Of a stretch of 39,886 nt of DNA, positions 16,800 through 24,364 are shown one piece after another. The position numbers and the translations under genes were made by a program. The notes below the pieces were generated by a model. It was given only the letters and a program-made list of their open reading frames with translations. It did not search any database and was not told the origin of the DNA. How positions within the stretch are numbered: position 1 is the first letter of the stretch; the number at the start of each line of letters is the position of its first letter. The DNA is from an uncultured cyanobacterium (GTDB lineage Bacteria; Cyanobacteriota; Cyanobacteriia; CACIAM-69d), in assembly GCA_937883785.1 (NCBI GenBank), contig CALGDE010000153.1, positions 1 to 39,886 on the forward strand, in the 5' to 3' direction.

Positions 16800-16851
16800 A
16801 GCCCTCACCCCAACCCCTCTCCCCGGGGAGAAGGAGTTAGGGGATGAGGGC
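16800..16851. repeat. G/C-rich hairpin repeat between hupE and cobW
   Basis: GCCCTCACCCCAACCCC, TCTCCCCGGGGAGA and AGTTAGGGGATGAGGGC form one long, nearly perfect hairpin about 25 bp deep with the CTCCCCGGGGAG palindrome at its tip. This is a familiar intergenic repeat type and is related in sequence to the elements at 21668 and 26217. It may weaken read-through from hupE into cobW. Confidence 0.6.
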
Positions 16852-16859
16852 GTCAAAAA

Positions 16860-17561
16860 TTAACCGAGCACGGCAGAAGCTAGGAATGCAGCGCCAAAAC
16901 CGGTGATTGCAAAGCCCATAAAACGCAGTTTTAGGGCAAGGTTTTCCGGCTGGTCGGGGGATAGTTTCTGAGCGATCGCCCGTGCTCCCAAAGCGATCGC
17001 TGCCTGAATCAAACCAAAGCCCAGCAGGTAAGCCAATAGCGGCGTTATTTCTGCGCCCACCACACTTTCCCCGTAGGCATAGCCGTGGAAAATCCCCGCT
17101 ACAACGGCGATCGCCCCCAGCACCAACAAATTCACCTTGCGTCCCCAGGCAACCAGTGCGCCCACAATAACCACGGACAAGGAAATCATCACCTCAGGCA
17201 ACGGTAAATCCAACGCCTGCAAATGGATACCGGTGCCCACCATGGACCCCACCACAAATACCATCGACACCAGCCAGCCCCAGGCGCGATTCACCGCCAC
17301 TAAACCCACGGCAATGACAAATGCCAAATGGTCCAATCCAATTACCGGGTGCCCCATACCGGACATAAAGCCCTCAAAAAAGTTGCTCGGCAATTTGCCG
17401 TCCAGGGGATGGTGGGCAAAGGCCGGGGAAGCCATCAACCAGGTTGCCAAGCTGATCGCCACACCGGAGGAAAAAGTTACGCGCGATCGCTGAGTCATTG
17501 CCTTCATAGAGTCCAAAGCTTTCATAGAGTTCAAAGCTTTCATAGAGTTCAAAGCTTTCAT
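16860..17561 (-). CDS. hupE: HupE/UreJ-family nickel/cobalt permease
   Basis: A membrane protein with a signal peptide ending ASPAFA before HHP, followed by six or so helices. The family motif is HPVIGLDHLAF, and a second histidine motif is FHGYAYGE. Family members carry Ni or Co; cyanobacterial members are known to be under B12 riboswitches, as here, so cobalt is the likely substrate. The frame is open upstream to 17678 but there overlaps the DUF1636 gene, so the start is placed at one of the repeated ATGs (17561, 17543, 17525, 17507 or 17498). These lie in 18-bp tandem repeats encoding MKALNS. The gene begins 50 bp after the DUF1636 stop. Confidence 0.88.
   Translation of the reverse strand: MKALNSMKALNSMKALDSMKAMTQRSRVTFSSGVAISLATWLMASPAFAHHPLDGKLPSNFFEGFMSGMGHPVIGLDHLAFVIAVGLVAVNRAWGWLVSMVFVVGSMVGTGIHLQALDLPLPEVMISLSVVIVGALVAWGRKVNLLVLGAIAVVAGIFHGYAYGESVVGAEITPLLAYLLGFGLIQAAIALGARAIAQKLSPDQPENLALKLRFMGFAITGFGAAFLASAVLG
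17508..17561 (-). repeat. 18-bp tandem repeat that multiplies the hupE start codon
   Basis: Three 18-bp units on the minus strand begin at 17561, 17543 and 17525. Two read ATGAAAGCTTTGAACTCT and the third differs by one base. A further degenerate half unit follows. Each unit begins with an in-frame ATG, giving MKALNS, MKALNS, MKALDS. No copy is preceded by a strong Shine-Dalgarno sequence. Confidence 0.85.
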
Positions 17562-17610
17562 AAAATCCAAAATTTCACGTCTTGTCGGAATAAAAAAATC
17601 GGCCGCCAGC

Positions 17611-18060
17611 CTAGGCGCTGGTGTCGTCCCGGCGCAGAGTTTGCAATAGGTTTTGGGGAACGGGCGGCATTCGGGCAATTACCCCTTTCTTCATGCCATC
17701 TGGGCGATCGCTCCAGCCCATCATCCCGTCCGCTTTAGATTCGTACAGCGCGGCACATTCAAAAACCGCATCGCATTTGCCGTCCACCTCGTCCCCTTCA
17801 TAGGGCAGGTCGCCAAACAAATACTGATGCTTGCCCGGCGCAGAAAAGCTGATGGCACAGGCATGGCTACAGGCGCTCATGCAGCCGGTGGGCTGAATGG
17901 TCAGCGATCGCCGCTGCTCTTCCGGCAGTTGGTCATACTTCTCTTGCAAAGCCGCAAGCAACCGGGTGCCGCCGCTGGTACCAACCCGTTGTCCTTTCTC
18001 CCAAGTGGAGGCACAGGAGGTGCATACAAATAAAGTGGTGGTGGGCGCTGGCGGTGTCAT
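17611..18060 (-). CDS. DUF1636 metal-binding (2Fe-2S-like) protein
   Basis: A soluble protein of about 149 residues with two cysteine clusters: CTSCAS near the N-terminus and PTGCMSACSHACAI in the middle. Three Cys of the second cluster with those of the first could hold a 2Fe-2S cluster or another metal. The family is commonly found with cobalamin and cobalt genes, as here. The frame opens at ATG 18096, but ATG 18060 is preferred because GGAGGG stands 7 nt before it and the family core begins just after (TTLFVCTSCA). The gene is first after the cobalamin riboswitch, and hupE follows after 50 bp. Confidence 0.85.
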   Translation of the reverse strand: MTPPAPTTTLFVCTSCASTWEKGQRVGTSGGTRLLAALQEKYDQLPEEQRRSLTIQPTGCMSACSHACAISFSAPGKHQYLFGDLPYEGDEVDGKCDAVFECAALYESKADGMMGWSDRPDGMKKGVIARMPPVPQNLLQTLRRDDTSA

Positions 18061-18095
18061 CGCGAGTCCCTCCACATCAAATTGTGTGGTTGTCA

Positions 18096-18134
18096 TTATT
18101 TGAGCCGTAATCCATCACTCGTAGATTTCGGCAA
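18096..18134 (-). CDS. Possible 12-codon leader frame between riboswitch and DUF1636
   Basis: AGGAGGG (18138-18144 on the minus strand) stands 3-4 nt before a TTG that opens MPKSTSDGLRLK. Its TAA stop overlaps the ATG at 18096 as TAATG, the layout of translational coupling. The ribosome binding site lies in a small CCTA-AGAAA-TAGG hairpin, so it could be the riboswitch-controlled site. Alternatively the AGGAGGG is non-coding and only the 18060 start is used. Confidence 0.25.
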   Translation of the reverse strand: MPKSTSDGLRLK

Positions 18135-18177
18135 TATCCCTCCTATTTCTTAGGTCTTATAAACCGTTGAAATCAAG

Positions 18178-18302
18178 AATCGGCGGGCATTCTGACTAAA
18201 AAGCGTTTTCGTGGCACGCTTCATCACAGTTGCGGGACAGCGCTGGACTTACACCAAACTTTCCCCCTTGCGTTTGACGGCTGATCTCCGTCAAAACCGA
18301 TT
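18178..18302 (-). promoter_or_regulatory. Cobalamin (B12) riboswitch
   Basis: The minus strand shows the conserved cobalamin-riboswitch blocks in order: GGGGGAAAG, GGTGTAAGTCC (18245-18255), GCTGTCCCGCAACTGTGA, and the B12 box AGTCAGAATGCCCGCC (18182-18197). The closing P1 stem pairs AATCGG (18297-18302) with CCGATT (18178-18183). Side hairpins are TTTGACGG/CCGTCAAA and AGCG/CGCT. No U-tract terminator follows, so control is probably at translation through the AGGAGGG downstream. It should repress DUF1636-hupE (and perhaps cobW) when adenosylcobalamin is abundant. Confidence 0.93.
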
Positions 18303-18693
18303 GGATATTACGCATTGTTTTCAGGAGTTCACCATACCACGGCTATCATTCCAAAATTTCGTCGGGGACTGAAGCGATCGCCCCATCAAAAATTTTTATA
18401 ACAAGATTAATAACGAGCTCATCGCGATTGCCCAGGCTCACGGGTCAAATTGAGTACCAATCTGATCCACAGTGCAGTTGCCGTAACGCATCGGTGCAGG
18501 GCGATCGCTACAATTCAACTAGCGCGCCTTCCATGTACAAACTCCCCATGGTGCCAACTTCGAGTCATCCATTCCTAAGCCCCCATGGCTGCCTGGCGGT
18601 TGACTGCGACCCTGATCGCCGTCCTTTTGAAAAGGATCGCCACGTTATTTCTGTGGCTTGCCAGTGCTTTAAAGCATTAACTTTTTTATTCCT
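18303..18693. other. Intergenic region between riboswitch and methyltransferase gene
   Basis: It holds the promoter for the B12 operon (minus) and that of the methyltransferase gene (plus). The palindrome TGCTTTAAAGCA occurs just before the methyltransferase start, followed by a T-rich stretch. A 55-codon frame ending in an ATGA overlap with the methyltransferase start is present but has no visible family or ribosome binding site. Confidence 0.45.
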
Positions 18694-19971
18694 ATGACCC
18701 AACGCCCGATCGCCATTGACCTGTTTGCCGGTGCCGGGGGGTTGAGCTTGGGATTTGAGCAGGCGGGGTTTGACGTGGCGATCGCAGTGGAAATCGATCC
18801 GGTTCATGGGCTGGTGCACCATTTCAATTTTGCTCAATGGGTGACCTTACCGCGCTCCGTAAAAGACGTTACTGGCAAAGAGCTGCGGGAAAAAGTTCGA
18901 GAACAGTTTGGGGGCGATCGCGAAATTGACGTGGTGGTGGGCGGTGCGCCCTGCCAGGGATTTTCATTGATTGGACAACGGGCACTGGACGATCCGCGTA
19001 ATTTACTGGTCAAAGAATTCCTGCGCATTGTGCGGGAGGTGCAGCCGAAATATTTCCTTTTTGAGAACGTCAAAGGGCTAACCATTGGTCGCCATCGCCA
19101 GTTTTTACAGGAATTAATTGAGGCGGCAGAGGGCGCAGATTATCAGGTGGTGCAGCCGTGGCAGGTGTTGAATGCAGCGGATTATGGGGTGCCACAAAAG
19201 CGCGAGCGGTTATTTTTGCTGGGGGCACAACGGGGGTTACCGCAGCCAGATTATCCCCAGCCTTTGGAGACGAGCGATCGCCCCACCTGCGCCGATGCTC
19301 TAGAGGATTTACCCGACGCTGAAACCTTCACCCGACTGCGCGATCGCGATGCGGTGACTTTAAAGGCTCCGCCAGCACCCACCAGTGCCTACGGTCGGGA
19401 AATGCGATGTGACGCCCCAGATGACTGGCATTTTGGCTATCAGCGCCAGTGGAATCCGCAGCGTTTAACCGGCAGTTGGCGCACCAACCATACGAGCAAA
19501 ATTCGCGATCGCTTCCGCCAAACCCAGCCGGGCACCATTGATAAACCGTCGCGCTTTTTGAAGCTCGATCCCGACGGCGTTGCCAATACGCTACGGGCAG
19601 GTACTGACTCGGCGCGGGGGGCTTTTACCAGTCCGCGGCCAATTCATTACAAATACAATCGCTGCGTTACGGTGCGGGAAATGGCGCGGCTCCATGGCTT
19701 CCCCGACTGGTTTCGGTTACATTCCACCAAATGGCACGGGGCGCGGCAAATTGGCAATTCCGTTCCACCGCCGCTGGCTCGGGCGATCGCCGCAGAAATT
19801 ATCAAAGCCCTGGGACACCAGCCCACGTGCCCAGAAACTGTCCATAAACTGGGCGACCAATCCTTACTGTCAATGGATATTTCAGCCGCGTGCCGCCACT
19901 GGGATATTGAAAATCCTATTGCCCCGCGATCGCGACCGTCCCTTTCCGTCCCCGCAGACTCATCGGACTGA
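18694..19971 (+). CDS. Solitary DNA (cytosine-5) methyltransferase
   Basis: The 425-residue enzyme has all main m5C motifs: motif I DLFAGAGGLSLGFEQAG (9-25), motif IV GGAPCQGFS with nucleophile Cys87, motif VI ENVKG (124-128), a motif VIII/target-recognition region, motif IX (REMARLHGFP) and motif X (RQIGNSVPPPLARAIA). No restriction endonuclease lies beside it, so it is an orphan. In Synechocystis the solitary enzyme Slr0214 (M.Ssp6803I) modifies CGATCG, the HIP1 core. The length and N-terminus (RPIAIDLFAGAGG) resemble that enzyme as I remember it, and the window is rich in HIP1 sites. CGATCG is therefore the most likely target, but this is inference. Confidence 0.9.
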   Translation: MTQRPIAIDLFAGAGGLSLGFEQAGFDVAIAVEIDPVHGLVHHFNFAQWVTLPRSVKDVTGKELREKVREQFGGDREIDVVVGGAPCQGFSLIGQRALDDPRNLLVKEFLRIVREVQPKYFLFENVKGLTIGRHRQFLQELIEAAEGADYQVVQPWQVLNAADYGVPQKRERLFLLGAQRGLPQPDYPQPLETSDRPTCADALEDLPDAETFTRLRDRDAVTLKAPPAPTSAYGREMRCDAPDDWHFGYQRQWNPQRLTGSWRTNHTSKIRDRFRQTQPGTIDKPSRFLKLDPDGVANTLRAGTDSARGAFTSPRPIHYKYNRCVTVREMARLHGFPDWFRLHSTKWHGARQIGNSVPPPLARAIAAEIIKALGHQPTCPETVHKLGDQSLLSMDISAACRHWDIENPIAPRSRPSLSVPADSSD

Positions 19972-20203
19972 AAACGTGAGTAGCCGATGCCAAGGGGGTT
20001 TTGCTCCAAACTTTGACGATTTTTATTTTGACCCTGTTGCCCCAGGGGAGTTCTCGATAAGTTCAATAGTTGCTTAATAGGCTCTCGTTAAAAACGCCCA
20101 AGAGAAACAGCCCTCGAAAAGGCGATCAAGCGAAAAACGCTCAAGCAAAAAACGCCAATAAAAAGGCTGCATCGAAAGCCAGAAAACTTAGCCGATTACT
20201 CCA

Positions 20204-20677
20204 ATGCGCAAACCTATTTCCCTTCTATGTGCTGCCTTTTCGCTAACCCTTTTTTCAATGCCCGTCCAGGCAAGCGTGAAAGGTGAAGCTTGTCGTAGTG
20301 CCGTTGAAGGAATGCAGGCGACGATGGCTCGAGCAAACGGGGTGCAGGTTAGCGGAGTCGAATCCTTTAACCCGGCAGATTTAGGTTACGCCCCGCGTGA
20401 TCGCACCTTAGGCTACACTTTTTCGCTGGTGGCCGATTCCGACACGGTCAATTTACTGAATTCCCCCGTAACGATGTGCAACTACGCCCAACAGGTGGCT
20501 GACGGCTGCCACTCTGTGGCAATGGTCACCTTCTGGCTTGACTCTGAAGAGGGGGGATGGGGAGAAACCTATGGGGTCGACGAAGGGGACACCATGTTTA
20601 AATTCAACTGCATCGGGTCTGGCTCCCCCGAAGCTCGGCAGAATCCACTGCCCTGGGGCTCAGTCATTTGCGGATAA
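20204..20677 (+). CDS. Exported cysteine-containing protein, tandem paralogue 1
   Basis: A 157-residue protein with a clear signal peptide (LLCAAFSLTLFSMPVQA) and a mature part of about 133 residues. It shares with the product of 21050-21562 the pattern C...YAQxVADxC...FxC(V/I)G(A/S)xSPEAxQxPxPWG...C. Four cysteines are common to both, presumably two disulphides in the periplasm or outside; this copy has one more (TMCNYAQ). No known domain was recognised. It lies 232 bp after the methyltransferase gene and 372 bp before its paralogue, so it probably has its own promoter. Confidence 0.72.
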   Translation: MRKPISLLCAAFSLTLFSMPVQASVKGEACRSAVEGMQATMARANGVQVSGVESFNPADLGYAPRDRTLGYTFSLVADSDTVNLLNSPVTMCNYAQQVADGCHSVAMVTFWLDSEEGGWGETYGVDEGDTMFKFNCIGSGSPEARQNPLPWGSVICG

Positions 20678-21049
20678 AGCTGCGGCAATTGCCTTTAGAG
20701 AACTGATGCGCTTTTTCATGGACTGACTCACCGGCACCAATTTCATTGCCATGAATTCTTGTTTGCTATGGATTTTCATCACTATAGATTCAGTGAGTCC
20801 TAACTCCTTAATTCTTTACTAACGTTTCTGTTGTATTGTGATCGCAATTACCGGCAGTTTTAAAATATAAACGCCATAATTGTATAAATGAAAGTTGTTA
20901 AGGACTAAGGATAAATACCTTGTCCTTAGCAATATCAAAAGTGTTGAATCTGAGCTTTCGTTACCGTTAATTGTGCTTCTGCTTTCCTAATTCCTCAGTT
21001 TCAAGACTTAGCACCCCAAATTAGTTTTACTAGAGAAGGAACAGCAGCA
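20678..21049. other. Intergenic region between the two exported paralogues
   Basis: An AT-rich 372-bp gap. It contains an imperfect hairpin (TAAGGAC at 20899-20905 with GTCCTTA at 20922-20928) and, near the end, AGAAGGA before the second gene. No gene is seen. Confidence 0.5.
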
Positions 21050-21562
21050 ATGCGCAAAATTATTTCTACTATTTCTGTAATTTCTATTACTTTTTCAGCC
21101 ATAGCACTTCCACAAAAGCCTGCCAAAGCTGACGATCAAGCCCAGTGCGTTGCGACGATACAAACCATGGTGCAGGAGGCTCAACGACAGCATGGCGTTG
21201 ATATTAACCAGCTAATTACCTTTGACAGCACCGCCATTGGCTACAGATTGATGGTGGATAACGATGGTAATAGGCGCAAGATGGGATACAGCTTTTTCCT
21301 GGAAGCTGACAGCAATTCAGAAGATTTCATCAAATCACTGCCCGTCATGAAAAGTTATGCGCAGAAGGTTGCTGATAGTTGTCGAACCCTATCAATGATT
21401 AGTTTCATCGCATACTCTGAAGCAGCCTGGAATAAAAACTCTGGCAGCGAAATGTTTGGCGTTGATGATGATGCTGAGATATTTCAGTTTCGATGTGTTG
21501 GTGCCAACTCTCCCGAAGCAAACCAGACCCCAATGCCCTGGGGCGTTAGGGTCTGTCGCTAG
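21050..21562 (+). CDS. Exported cysteine-containing protein, tandem paralogue 2
   Basis: A 170-residue paralogue of the preceding gene product, with a signal peptide (ISTISVISITFSAIALPQ...AKA) and a mature domain with exactly four cysteines in the shared pattern. Conserved blocks are SYAQKVADSC, FGVDDDAEIFQF, CVGANSPEANQTPMPWG and a terminal VCR. Identity to its neighbour is only partial, so the duplication is old. The start ATG follows AGAAGGA. Its base composition is more AT-rich than that of its neighbours. The function is unknown; an extracellular or periplasmic role is inferred from the signal peptide only. Confidence 0.75.
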   Translation: MRKIISTISVISITFSAIALPQKPAKADDQAQCVATIQTMVQEAQRQHGVDINQLITFDSTAIGYRLMVDNDGNRRKMGYSFFLEADSNSEDFIKSLPVMKSYAQKVADSCRTLSMISFIAYSEAAWNKNSGSEMFGVDDDAEIFQFRCVGANSPEANQTPMPWGVRVCR

Positions 21563-21667
21563 TGTTTTACGTATTTTTTGATGTGTAGCGCATGATTTCG
21601 CTGCGTGATTTTGGTGAGCTTCTAAGGCACGTCAGTGCGAGGGCACAAAATTAGTTCGAATTTTCTT

Positions 21668-21784
21668 CTCCCTGATAAAGGGGAGGACTGAGGAGAGGAT
21701 CCTTACCTTACGTCCCGTTACCAAGATTTCTCGCTACCGGTTTAAGCATCAGAGGATCCCCCCAATCCCCCTTGGCAAGGGGAG
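21668..21784. repeat. MITE-like repeat X with inverted ends
   Basis: The left end (21668-21702: CTCCCTGATAAAGGGGAGG ...) and right end (21754-21784, reverse complement CTCCCCTTGCCAAGGGGG ...) are imperfect inverted repeats of about 34 bp, each with its own small hairpin. The same layout recurs at 26217-26341. It lies just downstream of argS and may also act as its transcription end. The ends belong to a hairpin repeat type I know from cyanobacterial intergenic DNA. Confidence 0.6.
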
Positions 21785-21821
21785 CTTTTCGTCGAACTGA
21801 CGTAAGGCGGAACCGTCAAAA

Positions 21822-23576
21822 TCACATCCGATCCAGCACATCAATGCCCAGCAAAGATAGCCCTAGCTTGAGGGTGCGGGCGGTGAGGTCACACAGCATT
21901 AGGCGGGATAGGCGATCGCCCTCTTCCGCCTGAAGCACTGGGCACTTGTCGTAAAACTGATTGAATTTCTTACTCAGCTCGTAGAGATATTCACATAGCC
22001 GATTAGGCAACAGCTCCTCAGAAATAGCCTCCAGCACCTCGTCAAGGCGCAGGATATGCTTTGCTAAGGTAAATTCCGGTGCCTCTTTTAGGGCGATCGC
22101 CGCCCCATCAAGCTGGGAAAAATCCACGCCCCCTTTGCGGCTGATACTTTGAATTCGCGCAAAAGCATAGAGCAAATAAGGCGCCGTGTTTCCCTGGAGC
22201 GCCAGCATTTTGTCGTAGCTAAAGGCGTAATTGCTAGTGCGGTTTTGGCTTAGGTCGGCGTATTTCACCGCACCGATGCCCACCTTAGTGGACACCTCGT
22301 TGATAAATTCCGGCGATTCCTGACGCTCCTCTTCCGACAGGCGCTTTTCCAGGTCTGCCCGCGATCGCGCCACCGCCTCATCCAGCAAATCCCGCAGCTT
22401 CGGCGTATCTCCCGACCGAGTTTTTAGCTTTTTACCATCCGCCCCCTGCACCAAGCCAAAGGGCACATGGGTTAGCTCCACGGTGTCAGGCGCCAGAGAC
22501 ACCTTCCGCGCCACCTGAAACACTTGGGTAAAGTGGTTCGCCTGCCCTGAGTCGGTTACGTATAAAATTCGCTCGGCTTTATCATCCCGCACCCGGTAGC
22601 GAATCGCTGCCAGGTCCGTGGTGGCATAGTTATAGCCGCCGTCAGACTTTTGCACAATCAGCGGCAGCGGGTCCCCAGCTTTGTTGGTAAACCCATCCAG
22701 GAATACGCACTGGGCACCCTGGTCTTCCACCAGCAAGCCCGACTCGTTCACCTCCGCCACGGTGTCCGACAGCATCGGGTTGTAAAACGACTCCCCCCGC
22801 TCCGTTAGCTCCACGTCCAGGCGATCGTAAATTTTCTGGAATTCCTTGCGGGACTGTTCACACAGCAGCGCCCAAGCTTTGCGGCTTTCTTCGTCGCCCC
22901 CTTGCAGCTTAACCACGCCCTCCCGCGATCGCTCTTTAAAGTCGTCATCCTCGTCGAAGCGCTTTTTCGCTCGCTGATAAAACGCCACCAGGTCACCAAT
23001 ATCCACCGCATCGGCCTGGGTCAGGGCTTCGGGGCACTCTTCCCGCAGGTGGGTAATCAACATGCCAAACTGGGTGCCCCAGTCTCCCACGTGATTCAGG
23101 CGCAACACATCGTGCCCTAAAAATTCCAAAATCCGGGCGATGCCGTCCCCAATGATCGTGGAGCGCAGATGCCCCACGTGCATTTCCTTGGCGATATTGG
23201 GGCTAGAAAAATCCACAATCACCCGCTGGGGCTGGTCCACCGGGGCAATGCCCAGGCGATCGCTCTGCTGCATCCCCTGAAGCTGCTGGTTCAGATATTC
23301 CGTCTTTAGGGTGAAATTAATAAATCCCGGTCCGGCAATGGTGGGCGCTTCACAAATAGCCGACACATCCAAATTGTCCAAAATTCCTTGGGCAATGTCC
23401 CGAGGAGCCTTGCCGATTTTTTTCGCCAGGGGCAGGGCAATATTCGCCTGATAGTCGCCAAATTTTGGATTATTCGTCGCCGCCAACAGCGGATTTGTGC
23501 CCGATAGCTCCGGACCAAAAGCCGCGACCAAAGCCTGGTCTAGTTGTTGGGATAGAGTGGCGATCGCATCTTTCAT
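21822..23576 (-). CDS. argS: Arginyl-tRNA synthetase
   Basis: Class I synthetase of 584 residues, the normal length, charging tRNA-Arg in the cytoplasm. The N-terminal Add-1 domain ([15 protein letters not shown]) is followed by the HIGH signature as HVGH at 133-136 ([21 protein letters not shown]). The KMSKS region is the degenerate [10 protein letters not shown], and the C-terminal DALR anticodon-binding domain ends in LGIDVLDRM. The start is ATG at 23576. Upstream lies an AT-rich region with short tandem repeats, then the tRNA-Pro gene on the same strand with its own terminator, so argS is transcribed separately. Confidence 0.97.
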   Translation of the reverse strand: MKDAIATLSQQLDQALVAAFGPELSGTNPLLAATNNPKFGDYQANIALPLAKKIGKAPRDIAQGILDNLDVSAICEAPTIAGPGFINFTLKTEYLNQQLQGMQQSDRLGIAPVDQPQRVIVDFSSPNIAKEMHVGHLRSTIIGDGIARILEFLGHDVLRLNHVGDWGTQFGMLITHLREECPEALTQADAVDIGDLVAFYQRAKKRFDEDDDFKERSREGVVKLQGGDEESRKAWALLCEQSRKEFQKIYDRLDVELTERGESFYNPMLSDTVAEVNESGLLVEDQGAQCVFLDGFTNKAGDPLPLIVQKSDGGYNYATTDLAAIRYRVRDDKAERILYVTDSGQANHFTQVFQVARKVSLAPDTVELTHVPFGLVQGADGKKLKTRSGDTPKLRDLLDEAVARSRADLEKRLSEEERQESPEFINEVSTKVGIGAVKYADLSQNRTSNYAFSYDKMLALQGNTAPYLLYAFARIQSISRKGGVDFSQLDGAAIALKEAPEFTLAKHILRLDEVLEAISEELLPNRLCEYLYELSKKFNQFYDKCPVLQAEEGDRLSRLMLCDLTARTLKLGLSLLGIDVLDRM

Positions 23577-23637
23577 GGACCCGAAGCCCCGTGACGGGCA
23601 AATAACAGCAGGGATATTTTCAACGGCAAAAATACTC

Positions 23638-23680
23638 TGAAAAATATCCTAGAAAAAATATTCTAGAAAAATATCTCAGG
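23638..23680 (+). repeat. AT-rich 13-14 bp tandem repeat
   Basis: Three imperfect units, GAAAAATATCCTA, GAAAAAATATTCTA and GAAAAATATCTCAG, follow one another about 65 bp upstream of argS, in its promoter or leader region. Confidence 0.5.
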
Positions 23681-23713
23681 AAATAATTCAAACGGCTGTT
23701 TGAAACAGCCATT

Positions 23714-23747
23714 AAAAAACAGGACCAGTCCCGTGGGAATGATCCTG
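23714..23747 (-). terminator. Rho-independent terminator of tRNA-Pro
   Basis: On the minus strand CAGGATCA and TGGTCCTG form an 8-bp stem (one G-U pair) extended by TCCC/GGGA, followed at once by six T (complement of 23714-23719). It lies 73 bp past the tRNA 3' end and ahead of argS. A second hairpin (GGCTGTTT/AAACAGCC, 23694-23710) stands just beyond it. Confidence 0.85.
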
Positions 23748-23819
23748 CTTTTAAGGGGTTAAAAATTTCATCGGTACTCCTTTCGGATGTCTCAATGAAA
23801 TCTAGGGAATGCACTGGAA

Positions 23820-23893
23820 TCGGAGCGGCGGGATTTGAACCCACGACCCCTACTACCCCAAAGTAGTGCGCTACCAAGCTGCGCTACGCCCCG
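23820..23893 (-). tRNA. tRNA-Pro (anticodon GGG)
   Basis: A complete 74-nt cloverleaf. The acceptor arms are CGGGGCG and CGCTCCG with discriminator A. The D arm is GCGC/GCGC with AGCTTGGTA in the loop, the anticodon stem is CTACT/AGTAG with loop TTGGGGT (anticodon GGG), and the T arm is GTGGG-TTCAAAT-CCCGC. CCA is not encoded. No intron is seen. Confidence 0.95.
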
Positions 23894-23998
23894 AAGGCTT
23901 AGACAGAATAGCACAATTTTTTCCCATCCAAACAATCTTGTTGATTCCCTCTAAAAGTCTTTCGACAAAACCCTTTATACGCCGCCCTAAGCTCTCCT

Positions 23999-24364
23999 TT
24001 AAAAGCCGCCCAGATTAGGCAAGGTTTGCACTATCGCGGCGATCGCCCCTGCGCCCCAAGAGCCCTCCGCCCGCCGCCCAGAATTCAACACAATTCGCAC
24101 GCCGTAATGTTGGGCATATCCTTCCGCCCCCAACCACAGCAGCTCTCCCTCCATTTCGCAGGCAACTTTTTCTTCGTCCATTAATTCTGCCGTGATCGCC
24201 GCCACCGCCTCCGTAAGAGACACCAAAAGCCGCTGAAACTCATCCCATTCTGCCCAGGACAATTCCAGCGCCCAATCATCGGCACCAATCAAGCCCGGGA
24301 ATTCTTCACTGGCAGGGTTCCATCCCAATCGCCATCCATCTCCCTGCTTCAGAATTCGTCCCAT
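23999..24364 (-). CDS. DUF1818 family protein
   Basis: A 121-residue soluble protein matching DUF1818, a family found in cyanobacteria. Recognisable parts are the start MGRILKQGDGWRLGWNP, the Trp-rich WALELSWAEWDEFQRL and the end AIVQTLPNLGGF. The function is unknown. Its ATG overlaps the stop codon of the preceding gene as TAATG, so the two are translationally coupled. Confidence 0.85.
   Translation of the reverse strand: MGRILKQGDGWRLGWNPASEEFPGLIGADDWALELSWAEWDEFQRLLVSLTEAVAAITAELMDEEKVACEMEGELLWLGAEGYAQHYGVRIVLNSGRRAEGSWGAGAIAAIVQTLPNLGGF

Noticed and set aside
18529-18697. 55-codon frame ending with an ATGA overlap on the methyltransferase start
   Set aside because: The overlap suggests coupling, but there is no SD, no recognisable family, and the composition is not protein-like.
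18694-19971. Restriction-modification system
   Set aside because: The methyltransferase has no endonuclease, specificity or Vsr gene beside it.
23620-23877. 85-codon frame on the minus strand over tRNA-Pro
   Set aside because: It runs through the tRNA gene and its terminator.
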